Of a DNA stretch of 64,000 bases, positions 38,046-50,588 are shown one piece after another (the stretch's first letter is position 1; each line of letters begins with the position of its first letter). The DNA is from Zygnema cylindricum (taxonomy: Eukaryota > Streptophyta > Zygnematophyceae > Zygnematales > Zygnemataceae): positions 223,091 to 287,090 of the forward strand of contig JBBHKE010002360.1 in NCBI GenBank assembly GCA_037447655.1, read 5' to 3'. The position numbers and the translations under genes were made by a program. Under the pieces are notes generated by a model. The model ran no database searches, had not been told where the DNA came from, and saw only the letters and a program-made list of their open reading frames with translations.

Positions 38046-40016
38046 CTGGATGTTGACCGCCAGATTATCATTCCACAAAGAGGGACCACTTTATCGCAAA
38101 GACATGCCACCTAGAGAACTATGTACCGTATGGACTTTGTTAAGGATGGGATGTCCAGTACATTGCTCGTTTTTTGTCAAGTGGAGGTTACAGAAACAAT
38201 GCAAATGGAGTGAACAATTAGTTTCGTGGAATCACAGGGTTTTTGCGACAACAGGACAAAGACTCCAATGACAAACGAACCTCTGACAATGATATGGAGG
38301 ACTGAACGGGCAAAAAATAAGTATTGACTGACCATGAAAAGAGCTGTGTTACAAAAAGAGAAGATCATTTGTTACAGAACTAGAGAATTTCAGCATGATA
38401 GCTTGTCAGATGTCCTTTGTAAAATGACATTTAATTCTGTACCATTACATGGACTATGTCCAGGAGGATGCAATTGTATGTGTTTTTACTTGCACAAAGA
38501 AGGTTTATAAGAAATGAAAAGAGTAACCCGGGTTCACGCATCTTTTTTTTTAGAGTTTTTGCAGACTGAAGTTGGGGATATTCGCTTAATGTCACTTTCA
38601 ACATTGGGTAGCCATGGCTATAATCTGTTTATGTCAGTTGCTCGGTAATTTATTTTTCTTGTTGATGTTTTGGGGCCGGTTACAAACTTGCATCTTTAAC
38701 CTTGCATAGTCCTTATCAGGATACACTGCACATCGCTATTAGAGTTGATCACTCTAATTCTCATATGTTTTTTTTCCCAAAAATTATAAACTGTGTGTTA
38801 ATAGCACCTCTTAGTTAAGTTACCTCGTGGCAAAACATGATTTAATGAAGTATAACGCTAATAGCTCAGTAACTCTAATAGCGATAAGCAGTATAGCTTC
38901 TCTTCTCTTCCTTTTGAGGAAGGGAATACGTGTGCTTGAATGTGTCCGTTTCTCTACTACCTTAAAACCCAAAGTTGACAAAGACATCATCTAACATGTT
39001 AGAGTAAGGTTTGTTACTGTTGGGGCACCATGAGAATACTTGGGCGATGCTACACACTGTTGGGCTTCATCTTGTATGGATTTCAGCTCAACTTTCCGTC
39101 GCTTAATGAGACGAGTGGTCAGCAGATCCTCTTTGATAGGCCCCACTCATTTTTGAAGATTTGGTAATTCCTTTTTGGTGAGTCTATTTATCATATATAA
39201 AGAATGAACTTAATCATGGCGATGACTGGCTCCCTGCTTGCTCTGATGGCTGCCAATGTGCCCAAACTTAGGCTTCCTGAGCGTGGTGAGGTTGTCCGAC
39301 TGACTAAGTGACTCAGACATAGGACTCCGGTGGATCACATGGTCAAGGGCGCAGTGTGTCGCTGCAAACCTTCTTGTCGCGTGTAAAATGTACATCACCT
39401 TAGCAAAATCTGCAGAATCTTACTTATAAAAGGCGTGTTTCAGCAAGCCAGTCGGCTTTTGCCATGTACTTCTTCAATTTTACTGCAATTACGAGTGAAA
39501 TTTTAGGAACATGCTTCCTGCACGACAATATCAAATGTTCACCACATATCTGCGAAACCTATCCAACGCTTCTTTCATATTACACTTCTTAAGTATGTCA
39601 GTGTTCAGTTCATGTGGCTCGCCATTTTGCTCCCGTTTAAAAACATTCCTCGACAAGGAAACCAAAGGGTATATTGAGGACTTCTGATCCATGTTGTTAT
39701 CTGAACAACATAAGGTGAAACAAAACGACAATTCATCAAGTCACGCACAAAACTATGGCGAATATTTAACTTTTCAAACATCTCAAAAATAAGACATTTT
39801 TTTCTTTCAAGTATCCTCAATTCTTCTACAGGAAATATCCACAATGAACTCTTGAAAGTTTATCTAAAACAAAAACTGTGGCAGAACTATGCCTAAATAC
39901 CAAGATAGCTAATTTTAGTGCCTCGTGCCACTGCCAGTTTCTTCAACTCCCATGCGCTGAGCAGCAGCAGCTTTGGCAGATGCAACCTCCATTCCCATGC
40001 CAGATCGTGTTCAAGG
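38046..40016. other. Convergent intergenic region
   Basis: Lies between the 3' ends of the small membrane protein gene and AP4E, so it should contain both 3' UTRs. Holds a short family B MITE (38724-38891). Other ORFs are short and unconvincing. Confidence 0.5.
38724..38891. mobile_element. Short family B MITE (168 bp)
   Basis: Ends CACTGCACATCGCTATTAG and CTAATAGCGATAAGCAG, flanked by TA. Internal TTAGAGTT/AACTCTAA repeats extend the terminal pairing. Same size class as 31723-31898. Confidence 0.65.
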
Positions 40017-43000
40017 CTACGACAGGATATCCTTAAAAAGCTCCGGGTTTTTCCCACTGGTCACAACACCTGCTTGTCTTGCAACCGCGTCTTTCTTCAG
40101 AGCCGTCTGTCCTGCTTGAGACTGGATCCCGCCAATTCCGAAAGCTGAAGAAGTCCCACGATTTGAACCAGGAGCAGAAGATCTTCCATCCGGTTCCGAC
40201 AAAAGGTTCAACTCATGCATGGCAGTAGAAACTGCCGAATGCTCTGTGGAAGAACCTACTTTCCCATTACTGACACTCGCAGGAGCAATATCCACACTCA
40301 TAAGTCCTTCCAGTTGCTTAAATGGGTCTACAATCGGCTTGGATGGCGCAGAAGTGGGCTCATCGTACCCAAAATCAAGAAGGTCCGGTGGAGGAGGCAA
40401 AGGTTCCTTTGGAGGGGCAGGAGCAGAAGCTTGCGTAACTTGCTTGGGTCTGGCATGCTCGGTCTTTGGCCCAGAAGACTTTCCAGCCTTCGCAACGCCT
40501 CCTTTACCTGCCTCCCCACTCTCTCCCGATCTTACGCCTCCGAACAAAGACGCTGCGAGTTTCTGCTTCTCCTCAGACACTTCTGCCTTTTTCCTCCTGT
40601 CCCCGTACCTTGGGTGAGGTTCATATGCCACAGTACCGGAAGGCTCGCGGCTCGAGCCTGCTGACTCAGCAGCAGTTGCCCCAGTTGCCCCATTGCCACT
40701 CGGAACTCTTTCTGAAGATGAGGCAGATGTGGCCGGTGTATACGTTGGCCTCCCCCATTTTTTCTGCACGCCCTCTAATCGAAGGCGGGCCGACTCAGGC
40801 TTGCTCATATCAACATCAGGCAAAGGAGCTTTTTCGGGTTTGTAATGAACAAGTTCCCCAGCACTCCCTCGTCTGGGAATGTCGCGATCATACTCAGAAA
40901 TAGAGTTGTTAGAAGAAGCAGAGCCCAAGAGAAGAGGAGGTGTGGAAGCCCGGACAGGAATAGCTGGCTTCTCGTATGCTTCAAAACGAAGCGATCTCTC
41001 AGATACGTGCTCAGGGCCGGTGGTAGAGACCAGGCCTGAAAAACTACCATTTAGTCGTTCATTCTCTGAGACATAAGGCTTTGCTCCCTTTGCCAAGGCC
41101 TCCAGTACAAAGTTGTCAAGGAACGAAAGACGCTTGTCCACCTGCACAACGGCATAAAAACCATCAAGTTATAAGGAAGACACCTCCAGTCCATCGAAAG
41201 AAACTACATGTTTAAGAGCAGTCTTCTTGACAAAAGCCATCTGTATATTGCAAACTCATCCGACGCTTATTATTAAACCCCAGTAAATCTGTTGCCTGTT
41301 ATCTTCATGCTAAAACCATAGTGATTGCATTGGAGTATGAAAGGCATAGGCATACACCCGTTAATATCATGTGGCACTTGACAATGTTCCAGTCCAAAAT
41401 ACCTGTCTCTGTTTGCTCTCTCTCCAGCTACCAAAATACAACAATGGATTGATACCCCATGACATTGCAAAATGGAAATATTTACCTAAAATCCCTAAGC
41501 AATAGGATCGTCAAAGAAACACGGCAAAGCCTGTACACGATAAAAGAATAACCAGCTACAGACACATAAATCCCAGAATATCATCCACATGGACATTCAC
41601 CAATAACAACTCAATGGCCATCGAACTGACGGGAGAAAACAAGCTTTGTTGGTCAAACTGTCTCACCTCAATGTCCTCACAGCTGGCATCTTGTGGCAGA
41701 ACACTTGCCACGGTCGGTCCACTCAGTCCCATGAGAGACTGCAGCTCGTAGGCTCGCTGCTGCAAATCCGTTGAATGAGAGGCTGACAGATCGTCTATAA
41801 GAGCACGAGCCTGGCAAGCACATAGCAAGGACCTCAACTGTCAGAAAGAGTAAACCGTCCATCGCTATTAGTGTAAGAAATATAATTATTGGTACTAAAG
41901 CGAAACTAGTATCACACTTAGGGCAGAGAGGGTAGCCGATTAAAGGACACTTCCTTAAACAGTGCTATTAACACTGTTCTATGATTTTTGGTCAAGAGAA
42001 GACGCGACCGAGTTAGTGTTAGTGTTATTAGCGAACGGGCAGATTTCCCAGAGTCCAGAGTCTTGCTGAAACTTAAAGAGCACAAAGGTGCAAAGTGGCA
42101 TGCCAAAACTGGATAGTCTCGTGATTCTGTCAACCAATTGCTGCTTCATCACTACAGGAAGAATGACGTAATCGGGACGTAATCGGGAAGCGCTAGATAT
42201 GGATGCATCGGAAGTAAGTGTTAAATGCAGTGGTGAAAGGGATATGTTTGATTTCAACTTGAAAATGTACCCTGGGGATTGCACAACTGCCAAAGCAGAT
42301 TGCCAACCAGCATGTTAGTCATCAAAAGAGTGTGGCAAAAAAAACTTTACTTCTGGCATGAGACGAGGCCTTCGACCTGCGGCCAGCTCGAAAGAAATGA
42401 TTTTTGTGATTCCACTTACTGCATAGCCCTGAACCACCAAACTCACAAAAGCCAAAAATCGTCAACCAAACCGTAAGCAGAAAGCAAAGCTTGTATTAAG
42501 ATAGTGAAAGTGTGCAAAAAAAAAACATCGCAAAACCTCAATAGCTGTGAAGCTAAACAACCAATTTACCTCAAGCCTTCAATAACACTCATTCCGTCCC
42601 AAACCTTTTTGCCCTCTAAACACAAAATAGCGTTACTAATATTCATTGTTTCTTTTCTTGACACTGATTATTTTTGCAATTCACAATCATCTACATCATT
42701 CAGACCGGAAAGAGAACTATTAAATCCCAAAACCAGTCCTCAATTAGAGTGCATAAACCGCTACAAGAGAAGGCTTTCGTTTTTTAAGTGCCCTTTTTAA
42801 AAACGACTCACAACCAGATGTCCTTGGGACAGGCAAGTTATAAGTTCCCGGGAACTCACACGGACAACATCATCAGAGGAATGACTTTCAGCAACGTCAC
42901 AAAGCCGTAAAATAATGTCCTCTGCAGTGTGCGTTCCATCAGCCGTCCCGTATTCCCCAAGCACCCAGCAAATGACCTGCACAACAATACAAACGAGGAC

Positions 43001-46000
43001 AAATTGCACAAATAATTCAACCAACATCATCTGGACAGCCAATTGCAGCAACTTGAATGCAAGACAGACATATTCAAACAATTCGGGAACTAGACAAGAC
43101 TAACACTAAATCAGCACATCTTATGAGAAGCTACTCTAGTCTTTGAAAGAGTGTACGTTTCCTTCAAAGAACAGACTTGAGCCTATCGAACTGAATAAGC
43201 CACAATAACCAACTATTTTCAAAATAGACCCCGGATCAAATGATCAAACATTAGAACCCATTCTTTATACTAGCAACATACTTTCATACTTCAAAGTCTA
43301 GTCACCGTTCCTTCTTCCACGGGCATTGCTGCTGCACAGCAGTTAGCTACTTGAGACACCTGTCCGCATTTGCAAGAGTACCGACTTTTAGAAATTGACA
43401 ACAATCTACCCCTACTTCACGGTGAATATTTCAAACCTGCAGCAAGATTGAAGGTAGCTTAGGTTCTTCCAGCAACTTCAGATATGATTCCACCTGTTCC
43501 ACCACCCCGGTTCCCCAAAGATCAGATCAGCAAGTAAGATGTAGAACGCAAGCTTCCACGGTCGAAGGGAGACAATTTAGCCGGTGTACCTGACTACCAG
43601 CGTGTGTATCGGCATCTCACCGCGGATGAACGCAACAAGTTGTCCGCGTCGTCATCGTCCTCCCCATTACCCTCCGCAATTAGGCGCATGAGATCATGTG
43701 CCACTTTTGGGCGCACTAAATCTCCAGCCAGTTCAAACACAGAATTCATTGTCTGTCACCATAAGGCAAACACGGATGAAAAGAACGTCAGTTCCTTTTC
43801 TCATGCTTAGCCACGCTACAAACACGATCATAAAGTATCTGAATAAAAGACACACTTACTATGCATGCAATATCCCTTTGAAGGTATAAAGCAACAGCTT
43901 TCTTCAGTTTACGCCGCAGCCACAGGCAGCAACATAACAAACTTCCATGGTAAACCACAACTTTACAGCAATAACAAATAATACATCAATTCTACTGGTG
44001 GTCGTCAATGACCTGAATGAACCACTGGTTAGTGGGGGCATATCGTTCTGCCAGTTCAATAATGCGAGATGCAATTTCTAGCTTGCCGTGGGAGTCTTGC
44101 ACTGTTGACATGTACTGAATCATCCGCTCCACAATAACCTCTACATTGACTGCAGTTGTCATCTTATACAAAAGATCCAATGTTTTCCGCTTCAAAGTGT
44201 CATCCGGATCCTGCACCGACAGCAGACATACTGCAATCAGAACACAACTTGAATTTACTGAAACTGGTTAGCAGGAGTGCTAAAAGGATACGTCAAACAT
44301 CAACATCGGCGTCCTCTAAGGAAAGCTATCCCATGTTAGCTCAGGCCATGGGAGCCCTGGGATTGCCGGAAACCTTATTTTGTTTTTTTATTTCTGATGT
44401 TTAAGGGCCAAATACCAAAATTCAAAAATCAAAAGTTTACCAATTTCACTCGGTGGAACTTAGATTACCTAGCAGCCAATTCGAGTGTCCAATTGACTAC
44501 CTTTGCTGAGGCTGATTTCAAACAGATAGTAAGGTCTTGCATGTGACCAAGACAGTCATCATCCATCGACTCTGAAACCGGCCATCTTGTGCACCACTCT
44601 CTACTAACTTCTCACATCTAGAAACCGCCAGTGTGCATATTGAACATCCGATTCTACTCAAGACTCCCAACCTTTCCACCCTCTCAAACAGTCAAATTGT
44701 TCAAACCGGGAATTGCTAGAAAGAACTATTACTAGAAAATTTTAACTTTTTACAAAACCAAACAACAGGTTGCTGGACAAAAGTTATAAAGTGTTATTCT
44801 TCAAACACCGAAGACCTTTAAACAAGTGCCACAGGTGAAGGAAATTTCAATTGTACAGACCTCCAGACAATCGATAACGGCCAGCTGATGCTCATTTGCA
44901 AATTCTGGATTGATCTTGACCACACGCCCCAGTGCGTCAATTCCCATATACTTCAGATTGTGATTCTCACTCTGCATACACAATTCGAAAGTAAAGAAAG
45001 GGAGGTCAGGGTACACAAGGTTCAAATATAATTGCTGCCCTCATGGTTTCAACTATGTTCGCCACTCTCATTTAACAATTGCTTCAAAAATCTCCACACC
45101 TCCTCTTCAAAAGTCTCAAGAATGAGTAGGCGGAAAGTATAAAAGGCTATTTCAAATGACAGCGTAAAAAATAGAAAAGTTCCTACACCCCAAGAGCATT
45201 GAGCATGTTGCATCAAAAGCTTGCCACCTGAAAAAAAAAGGTCAATGCATCTAAGTAGAATAGGTAGTAGAATAGGTTGAAGCCTAAATCAAGCCTACAA
45301 GTAGACATGGTTTTCTGTGGCCAAAAGACCCATGGAACAAGTCTAAAAGTAAACTGCCGTAAGATGCCTAGAGGATAAATCCACTAATGAAAAGTAACAT
45401 AGTGAAACAAAATGACCAACGTTCAAGAACATAGTCGTCCCAATTTTGAACAGCAATTGTGTCAGAAGCCAGCATCAACAAGTTTCAGGTGTGAAGAGGG
45501 CTCAGAAAGGAAATATTAAATCAACATTTGCTGAAACATACGATTGATCCAGACGGCCCTCTCCTTCCCCCCAAAACAAATTCACAAAACTTCCAATTTG
45601 TGGCTTTCCATAATGCCTATCTTCCTTGGTAATGCACCAATGAAGTCCAAGTTTGCTTGATCCTCAATTTCATTTTCAAGAAATAATTCAACTAGAAATC
45701 CTGCTTGGGCAAATGCATACCGTAGTCCGAAGGGATGAGAAAAGAATTCCAGAAAACTAGCATGAGTCCGAGCCTTTATCCTCTAGCTCAATGACATGTC
45801 CATCCATAGTTCCACTATTTTTTGCTCAACTCCTGTCACCATTCATTAAGTTTCTAGAACCAGTGAAATCTGAAACCATTGTGTAACTAAGTATCTCCCT
45901 GCTTGATCCATCCTCTTCTAGCCGTTTCAGAAACAGCTTGAGCCCCATCTCGTATAAATGAGCAGCCTTAGCCAGATCTTATTACTTCAAATCACCACTT

Positions 46001-47987
46001 GTACATCTATTGCTTCATGACTACAAAAAAACTTGCGCCACTAGCTACACCCTTTTTGCTGTTAAAATTCAAATACGTGAAAAATATGCACATTTTGTCA
46101 TGTGTAATTCAGCGTTTCACATTCAAAAAACTAAGTCAGTCGCAATTTCCAAGATGGGCAGGATACAGGACACACCTTCAGAAAGCGAGAAGTGATGTCA
46201 GCACAAGTGACAAGCAACTTTGTGCTCGGGTAGATACTTGTGATGGTACAGCAGCATTCATATAGAATAGCATTGCCTATATTGATGCCCGAATCACTTC
46301 GTTTCAAGACATCTGCCAATACTGCATACATGTGTTCGCTGGCAACATTGTCATTTGCTCCAAGCAATGCCAAAATTTTCAGCAACTTGATCTGTCCCAC
46401 CGGAAGAGTACACTTTCTTCAAATGATCAAAAACTATCTCAGGATACACCAAAACACCACAAAAAACTTCAATATTGGCTTAATCGAAAAGAGAGTCCAA
46501 TAAGACACCTGCAACAAGACCATCTTCAACGCAAATAACAACCAAAAAGCGAAGATATGCAAGCAAACGATTTCAATATTGTACAGCGTGGTGGCTGAAC
46601 ATATTGCCCTGATTGCCCTGATTTTTGTTTGCAAGCTATCTACCCAGCTCATTTCCAACGAATGCATATCTTGGCACAACAGCTAAGTTGTAACACACAT
46701 ATCTTTTCACCAGGGAGAAGAACTGGTCCCATGTTTTTGTCCAGCAGGGCGGAACAATGATGGTCAAAACAATCTAGTGTACCTGCACAAATGGAGCTGG
46801 AGTTTTGTGATAGTTGTACACGGCGGGCAATCGGGACTCTGCCACCTGTTTCAATATGCTCACAAAGCTTCCGACAAGATTCTTGTAGCTTCCAGCATCT
46901 GCACTGACAAGATCGTGCAGAGCGCACAAAGCGGCACTCATCACACTTGGATCTTTGTCGCAGAGCACCTGCCCACGTCCCAATTCCCCCTCTAGTGAAA
47001 ACCTTTCAGGAATCGACAAATTTCAAGGTTGTATTGTCAAGAAACAATTATGAACTTGACACCCTTTCACATCAAACAATACGAAATGTGAATTCTTGGA
47101 CAACATCTTAAGATCATATCGTGGGGAATGCTCTATGAATTAAAAAAAGGGGAAGATCCCGTTTTCATGTTGACCTAAAATTTCAAACATAAAGTGGCAT
47201 GGCTGTCAACCAGAGGGTAAACACTTGAACCGACAAAAGACCTTTTTACAAGACGTGACAAAGATGCCAGTTTTCATACATGCCTATCCTACCCTAGTCT
47301 TGAGACTTGCCTAGAGTGCGCAATAGACTCCAGATCATTTTTTGCAAAAAAATTGCAGGTGAATCAAAGGCTGCCCTCCACCTGCCGAAACCTCGGAACA
47401 ACATGTGAAACACTCGATGGCGACTTTTGGTAGAAGCGATGCAGCGCCATCACAGCTTTCTTCCGCACAATCTCTTTGGGGTGATTGAGCAACTCCACAA
47501 CTTGCGGAAGAACCGCGGGAATCGTTTCTTCGTTTATAAGCTTGCATACAGCTCCAAGAGCAGCACATACGACCAAAAAATTGTCCGATTTGAGATCTTT
47601 CTGAATTGTGTTAATGATCAGAATGATGAGATCGTGGTTCTCATCAAGAAACAGAGTTACCGCCAAATAGCCAGTTTTTTTCAAAAGAAGGTTGTCATCA
47701 TGAGTCATTTTGACAGCGTGAATATAGCCAAATGAGGCATCATGGCCCAGCATTTCGACATAAACAAGACGAATGATATATTCCTTCATTTTACGCTTCG
47801 GAACATCAGGTTCAGCAATCTTCTTCTTCAGAGTTTCAATTTCTGCAATAATAATTCGATCTTCTTCGGCTTTCGACTTCGCCTCTCCAATCGCTGTCAC
47901 CAGGTCCAGAAACTCCTTAGACGAGCCTCCTGAACTCTGCCCGGCCATCGCTATCTCCCGCCCTACAAATGTCTTTAGCTGCTCCAT
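40017..47987 (-). CDS. AP4E: AP-4 complex subunit epsilon
   Basis: Large subunit of the AP-4 adaptor at the trans-Golgi network, used for cargo sorting (vacuolar sorting in plants). Exons: 47987-47382, 46968-46783, 46391-46176, 44971-44861, 44210-44013, 43752-43621, 43493-43437, 42976-42860, 42428-42351, 41810-41667, 41141-40017. Every one is a multiple of three, so all introns are phase 0. The product is 989 residues (Arabidopsis At1g31730 is roughly 940). The N-terminal adaptin trunk is very conserved: KRKMKEYIIRLVYVEMLGHD, KMTHDDNLLLKKTGYLAVTL, INEETIPAVLPQVVELLNH, SENHNLKYMGIDALGR, QLAVIDCLEDPDDTLKRKT, WVLGEYGTADG, SHSTDLQQRAYELQ. The last exon (374 residues) encodes a disordered, Ser/Pro-rich hinge/tail with PPPDLLDFG and a C-terminal NPELFKDILS like the plant family. 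Start MEQLKTFVGRE matches the family. Confidence 0.96.
41851..42040. mobile_element. Worn short family B MITE in AP4E intron 10
   Basis: Left end accgtccatcgctattagtgt and right end gtgttattagcgaacggg form an imperfect inverted repeat of family B type. It lies between AP4E exons 42428-42351 and 41810-41667. Borders approximate. Confidence 0.5.
42600..42775. mobile_element. Degenerate family B-like element in AP4E intron 8
   Basis: The order of motifs (tagcgttactaat ... caattcacaatcatctacatcattcagaccgg ... aattagagtgcataaaccgc) follows that of the MITE at 31723-31898. The terminal repeats are poor, so this is tentative. Confidence 0.35.
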
Positions 47988-48947
47988 AGTCTTCCTTAAC
48001 CTGTATTCACGCGGATAGAAACTCTAACGAATCCTCGTGGTAGAAGTCATTTAACCCTAAAAAGAAAAAAACTAATTAGCGACCGAGAGTCCGAAACACT
48101 GTATTAGGGTTGCCAATACCAGTTTCCCCCACACCCACCACCTGCTCATTTCTCTCCGTTCAAAACGTACAGACAGTCCCGTGAGATATTTAGATTCGCT
48201 GGCGTATCGAAACGGAAATTCGTCTCTAACGGAATGCAAGTTCTTGGGTGTCGTTCCGCCCATCACCGAAGGCGTACGGCACGCCTAATTCTACCATTAC
48301 CGTATGCTAGCAGTTTTCATACGGAAATTGCTATGTGGACATCCCAAACTGCAAGATGAACACCCTGAACAGGAATCCCGTATGAAGACGTACACTTTCG
48401 GTGTATCTTCAAGGTTTTGTGAGGTGTCCACCGAAACCCTGCGTCTGAACCGCTGTAGGAATGTACGGTCAGAAAGTACACATGCCGAAAAGAAACGTAA
48501 TAGAAAATATGGGAAAAAACAGAAGGTGTACAAAAAAGAAAGCTTAGAGTACAAATTGCTAAGAGTGCACTTCGCCGCGTGGCTACAGTACTGTACTGTA
48601 CTGTAATAAAGTACAAACAAAAAGAAACAAACATACGGGAAACAAACATCCCCCTGTTTTACGCATCACTATTTTTCTCGGCTAAAAACGTTTCTGTTTC
48701 TTAAAAATCGTACTGGGCATTTTTACTATTTAGCAGAGGTCGCAAACGGTCAACCGAAACCGTGACCGACCGTTAACAGACCGCCCGCGCCGGATCCGGA
48801 ACGGATTCGGTTGCCAAATTTTGAGGGCCGGGCGGATGCGGTCGGTTGATTCACCAAAAGAAAAACGGTCGGTTACGGTCGGTCAATCAAAAAACCAAAA
48901 AAAAAGAAAAATTTGTACTGTCGTGGAAGTACGTGACATCATGATTA
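47988..48947. other. Upstream region of AP4E and repeat-derived DNA
   Basis: The AP4E 5' UTR and promoter should lie just right of 47987. From about 48299 there is repeat-like DNA with GTACGG motifs, two overlapping Py/Pu ORFs on opposite strands (artefacts), and a TACTG run at 48589-48604. Around 48745-48890 are several cggtcggttacggtcgg units. No gene recognised. Confidence 0.45.
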
Positions 48948-49092
48948 GCGTCGCAAATCTGACACGGTAGTAACACTATTTTTTTCGCAAATCTTAGGGA
49001 ACGCGACAAAGCGTCGCAAATCTGACACGGTAGTAACACTTCATTTCGCAATCTTAGGGAACGCGACAAAGCGTCGCAAATCTGACACGGTA

Positions 49093-49291
49093 CACCGCGA
49101 ATCGTTATTAGACTATAGAAATTATTAGAGTAAAGAAAAAAATAGCGTCATTCATTCAAATTTAGTGCCAGGAGACGTGGCAGATTATGGTCCATGTCCT
49201 TAAATAGTGTAATTTGTTCTATTTAAGGTGTCAATGTCAAAATTTTGGGGTGCCGATATAGAGTACATAAGGCTAATAACGATTCACGGTG
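49093..49291. mobile_element. Short family B MITE (199 bp)
   Basis: Ends CACCGCGAATCGTTATTAG and CTAATAACGATTCACGGTG, flanked by TA (49091-49092 and 49292-49293). Internal motif gggtgccgatata is shared with other family B copies. Inserted in the tandem array. Confidence 0.85.
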
Positions 49292-49308
49292 TAGTACACA
49301 ATTCATTT

Positions 49309-49614
49309 CATAGTTCAAAAGTAGGTGAAAGTAGGCCCATACAATATGCCTATTGTATGCAAAATATACAATATGACCTCAAGACCCATATTGTATTCGG
49401 ACCTATTCGGACCAATTAAAACATTCGGACCAGAAAATGGACCAATTAAAACATTCAGACAAAAAAAAAATATTTACACCGTCAGATTTGGACGATCGGA
49501 CGGTCACTGATCAAAGTAGCGATCTAAGATGATCACATGAAAAGCCTATAACACAACTTACGATAAAGGCGCCGACCAAAGGCCTACCATAAAAACGCCT
49601 ACTTTTGAACTATG
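49309..49614. mobile_element. Family A hAT-like MITE, copy 3 (306 bp)
   Basis: Bounded by CATAGTTCAAAAGTAGG and CTACTTTTGAACTATG, with an exact 8-bp duplication ATTCATTT at 49301-49308 and 49615-49622. In reverse orientation to copy 1 and closely similar to it inside. Confidence 0.88.
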
Positions 49615-49739
49615 ATTCATTTCGCAAATCGGGAACGCGACAAATCGTAATTATTGGCTTATTCATACGTCGTACATTAGATAATTATGTACTTTTTTGG
49701 TCACGGGCGGGCACGGTTAGTCGCGAAAATCGGTTATGT

Positions 49740-49890
49740 TTCGAATGTTTTAATTGGTCCAATTTTTGGTCCGAATCTTTCAATTGGTCCGAATAGGTCC
49801 GAATACAATATGGGTCTTAAGGTCATATTGTATGTTTTGCATACAATAGGCATATTGTATGGGCCTACTTTCACCTACTTTTGAACTATG
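49740..49890. mobile_element. Family A MITE, partial copy 4
   Basis: Only one end is present: it runs from cgaatgttttaattggtcc through the palindromic CATATTGTATG block to CCTACTTTTGAACTATG. The other terminal repeat is absent, so no target duplication can be read. Confidence 0.7.
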
Positions 49891-50190
49891 GTACATTTAC
49901 TTATTCCTGCACTATGCTGTACTGTAGTGTACTTGTGACCTTCGTACTAAAAATATAGCGTACGGACTCGCCAGAAATAGTCGGTTTGGTTTCGCCTTTC
50001 AACCGTCCGTCCACGCTGGAAATAAGACCTCGGCGCGAGAAAATTTTGTGCTTCCCACCACGCGTTGTCGCCGATGGATTATCGGCCATCGTACGGTCGC
50101 AGAATATTTCATGGGGCTGGTCGGGACAACCCCTCAAAACCTTTTACGTGTCCTAAAAGAGCAAATTTTCGTACGGCCTGTTTATGGAGG

Positions 50191-50328
50191 TGTCCATAGC
50201 ATTTTAGGGTGTCCACATTGCAATTCCTTCTAAATTTCGTGGCTACGACGGTCAGCGGTCAACGGTCAACCATCGTGAATCGACGCTTTCCAAATGCTGG
50301 CAGCGATGGGCTTTTGGAGTCCAAATTG
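50191..50328. repeat. 138-bp direct repeat, copy 1
   Basis: Runs from tgtccatagcattttaggg to gtccaaattg and is repeated at 50451-50588 with about two base changes. A 122-bp family C fragment lies between the copies. Confidence 0.85.
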
Positions 50329-50450
50329 TAGTGTTGTGTATCGGTAAGGATTTGCCGATAACCGATATGGGCCTTTTTTCGGGTATCCGATAATCGATAT
50401 ATTGGTACGATATATCGACATCGGTCTTATCGCCGATAAGTAGCCGATAG
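50329..50450. mobile_element. Family C fragment between 138-bp repeats
   Basis: Starts tagtgttgtgtatcggtaagg, nearly identical to the left end of the 15958 element, and ends in gccgataagtagccgatag without a matching right TIR. Either truncated or a very short member. Confidence 0.6.
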
Positions 50451-50588
50451 TGTCCATAGCATTTTAGGGTGTCCACATTGCAATTCCTTCTGAATTTCGT
50501 GGCTACGACGGTCAGCGGTCAACGGTCAACCATCGTGAATCAACGCTTTCCAAATGCTGGCAGCGATGGGCTTTTGGAGTCCAAATTG
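50451..50588. repeat. 138-bp direct repeat, copy 2
   Basis: Second copy of 50191-50328 at an exact 260-bp offset, ending at gtccaaattg. Confidence 0.85.

Larger units (their letters stand above)
48948..49650. repeat. Tandem repeat (about 60-63 bp unit) interrupted by two MITEs
   Basis: Units begin at 48948, 49011 and 49071 with gcgtcgcaaatctgacacgg, and each ends cttagggaacgcgacaaa. The third unit is cut by the family B element at 49093. A further worn piece (attcatttcgcaaatcgggaacgcgac) follows the family A element at 49615-49645. Confidence 0.75.

Noticed and set aside
40215-40903. Plus-strand ORFs opposite the last AP4E exon
   Set aside because: Antisense shadows of a long conserved exon; no independent evidence.
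48948-49090. CRISPR-like array
   Set aside because: Units are directly adjacent tandem repeats in a plant nuclear genome without distinct spacers.
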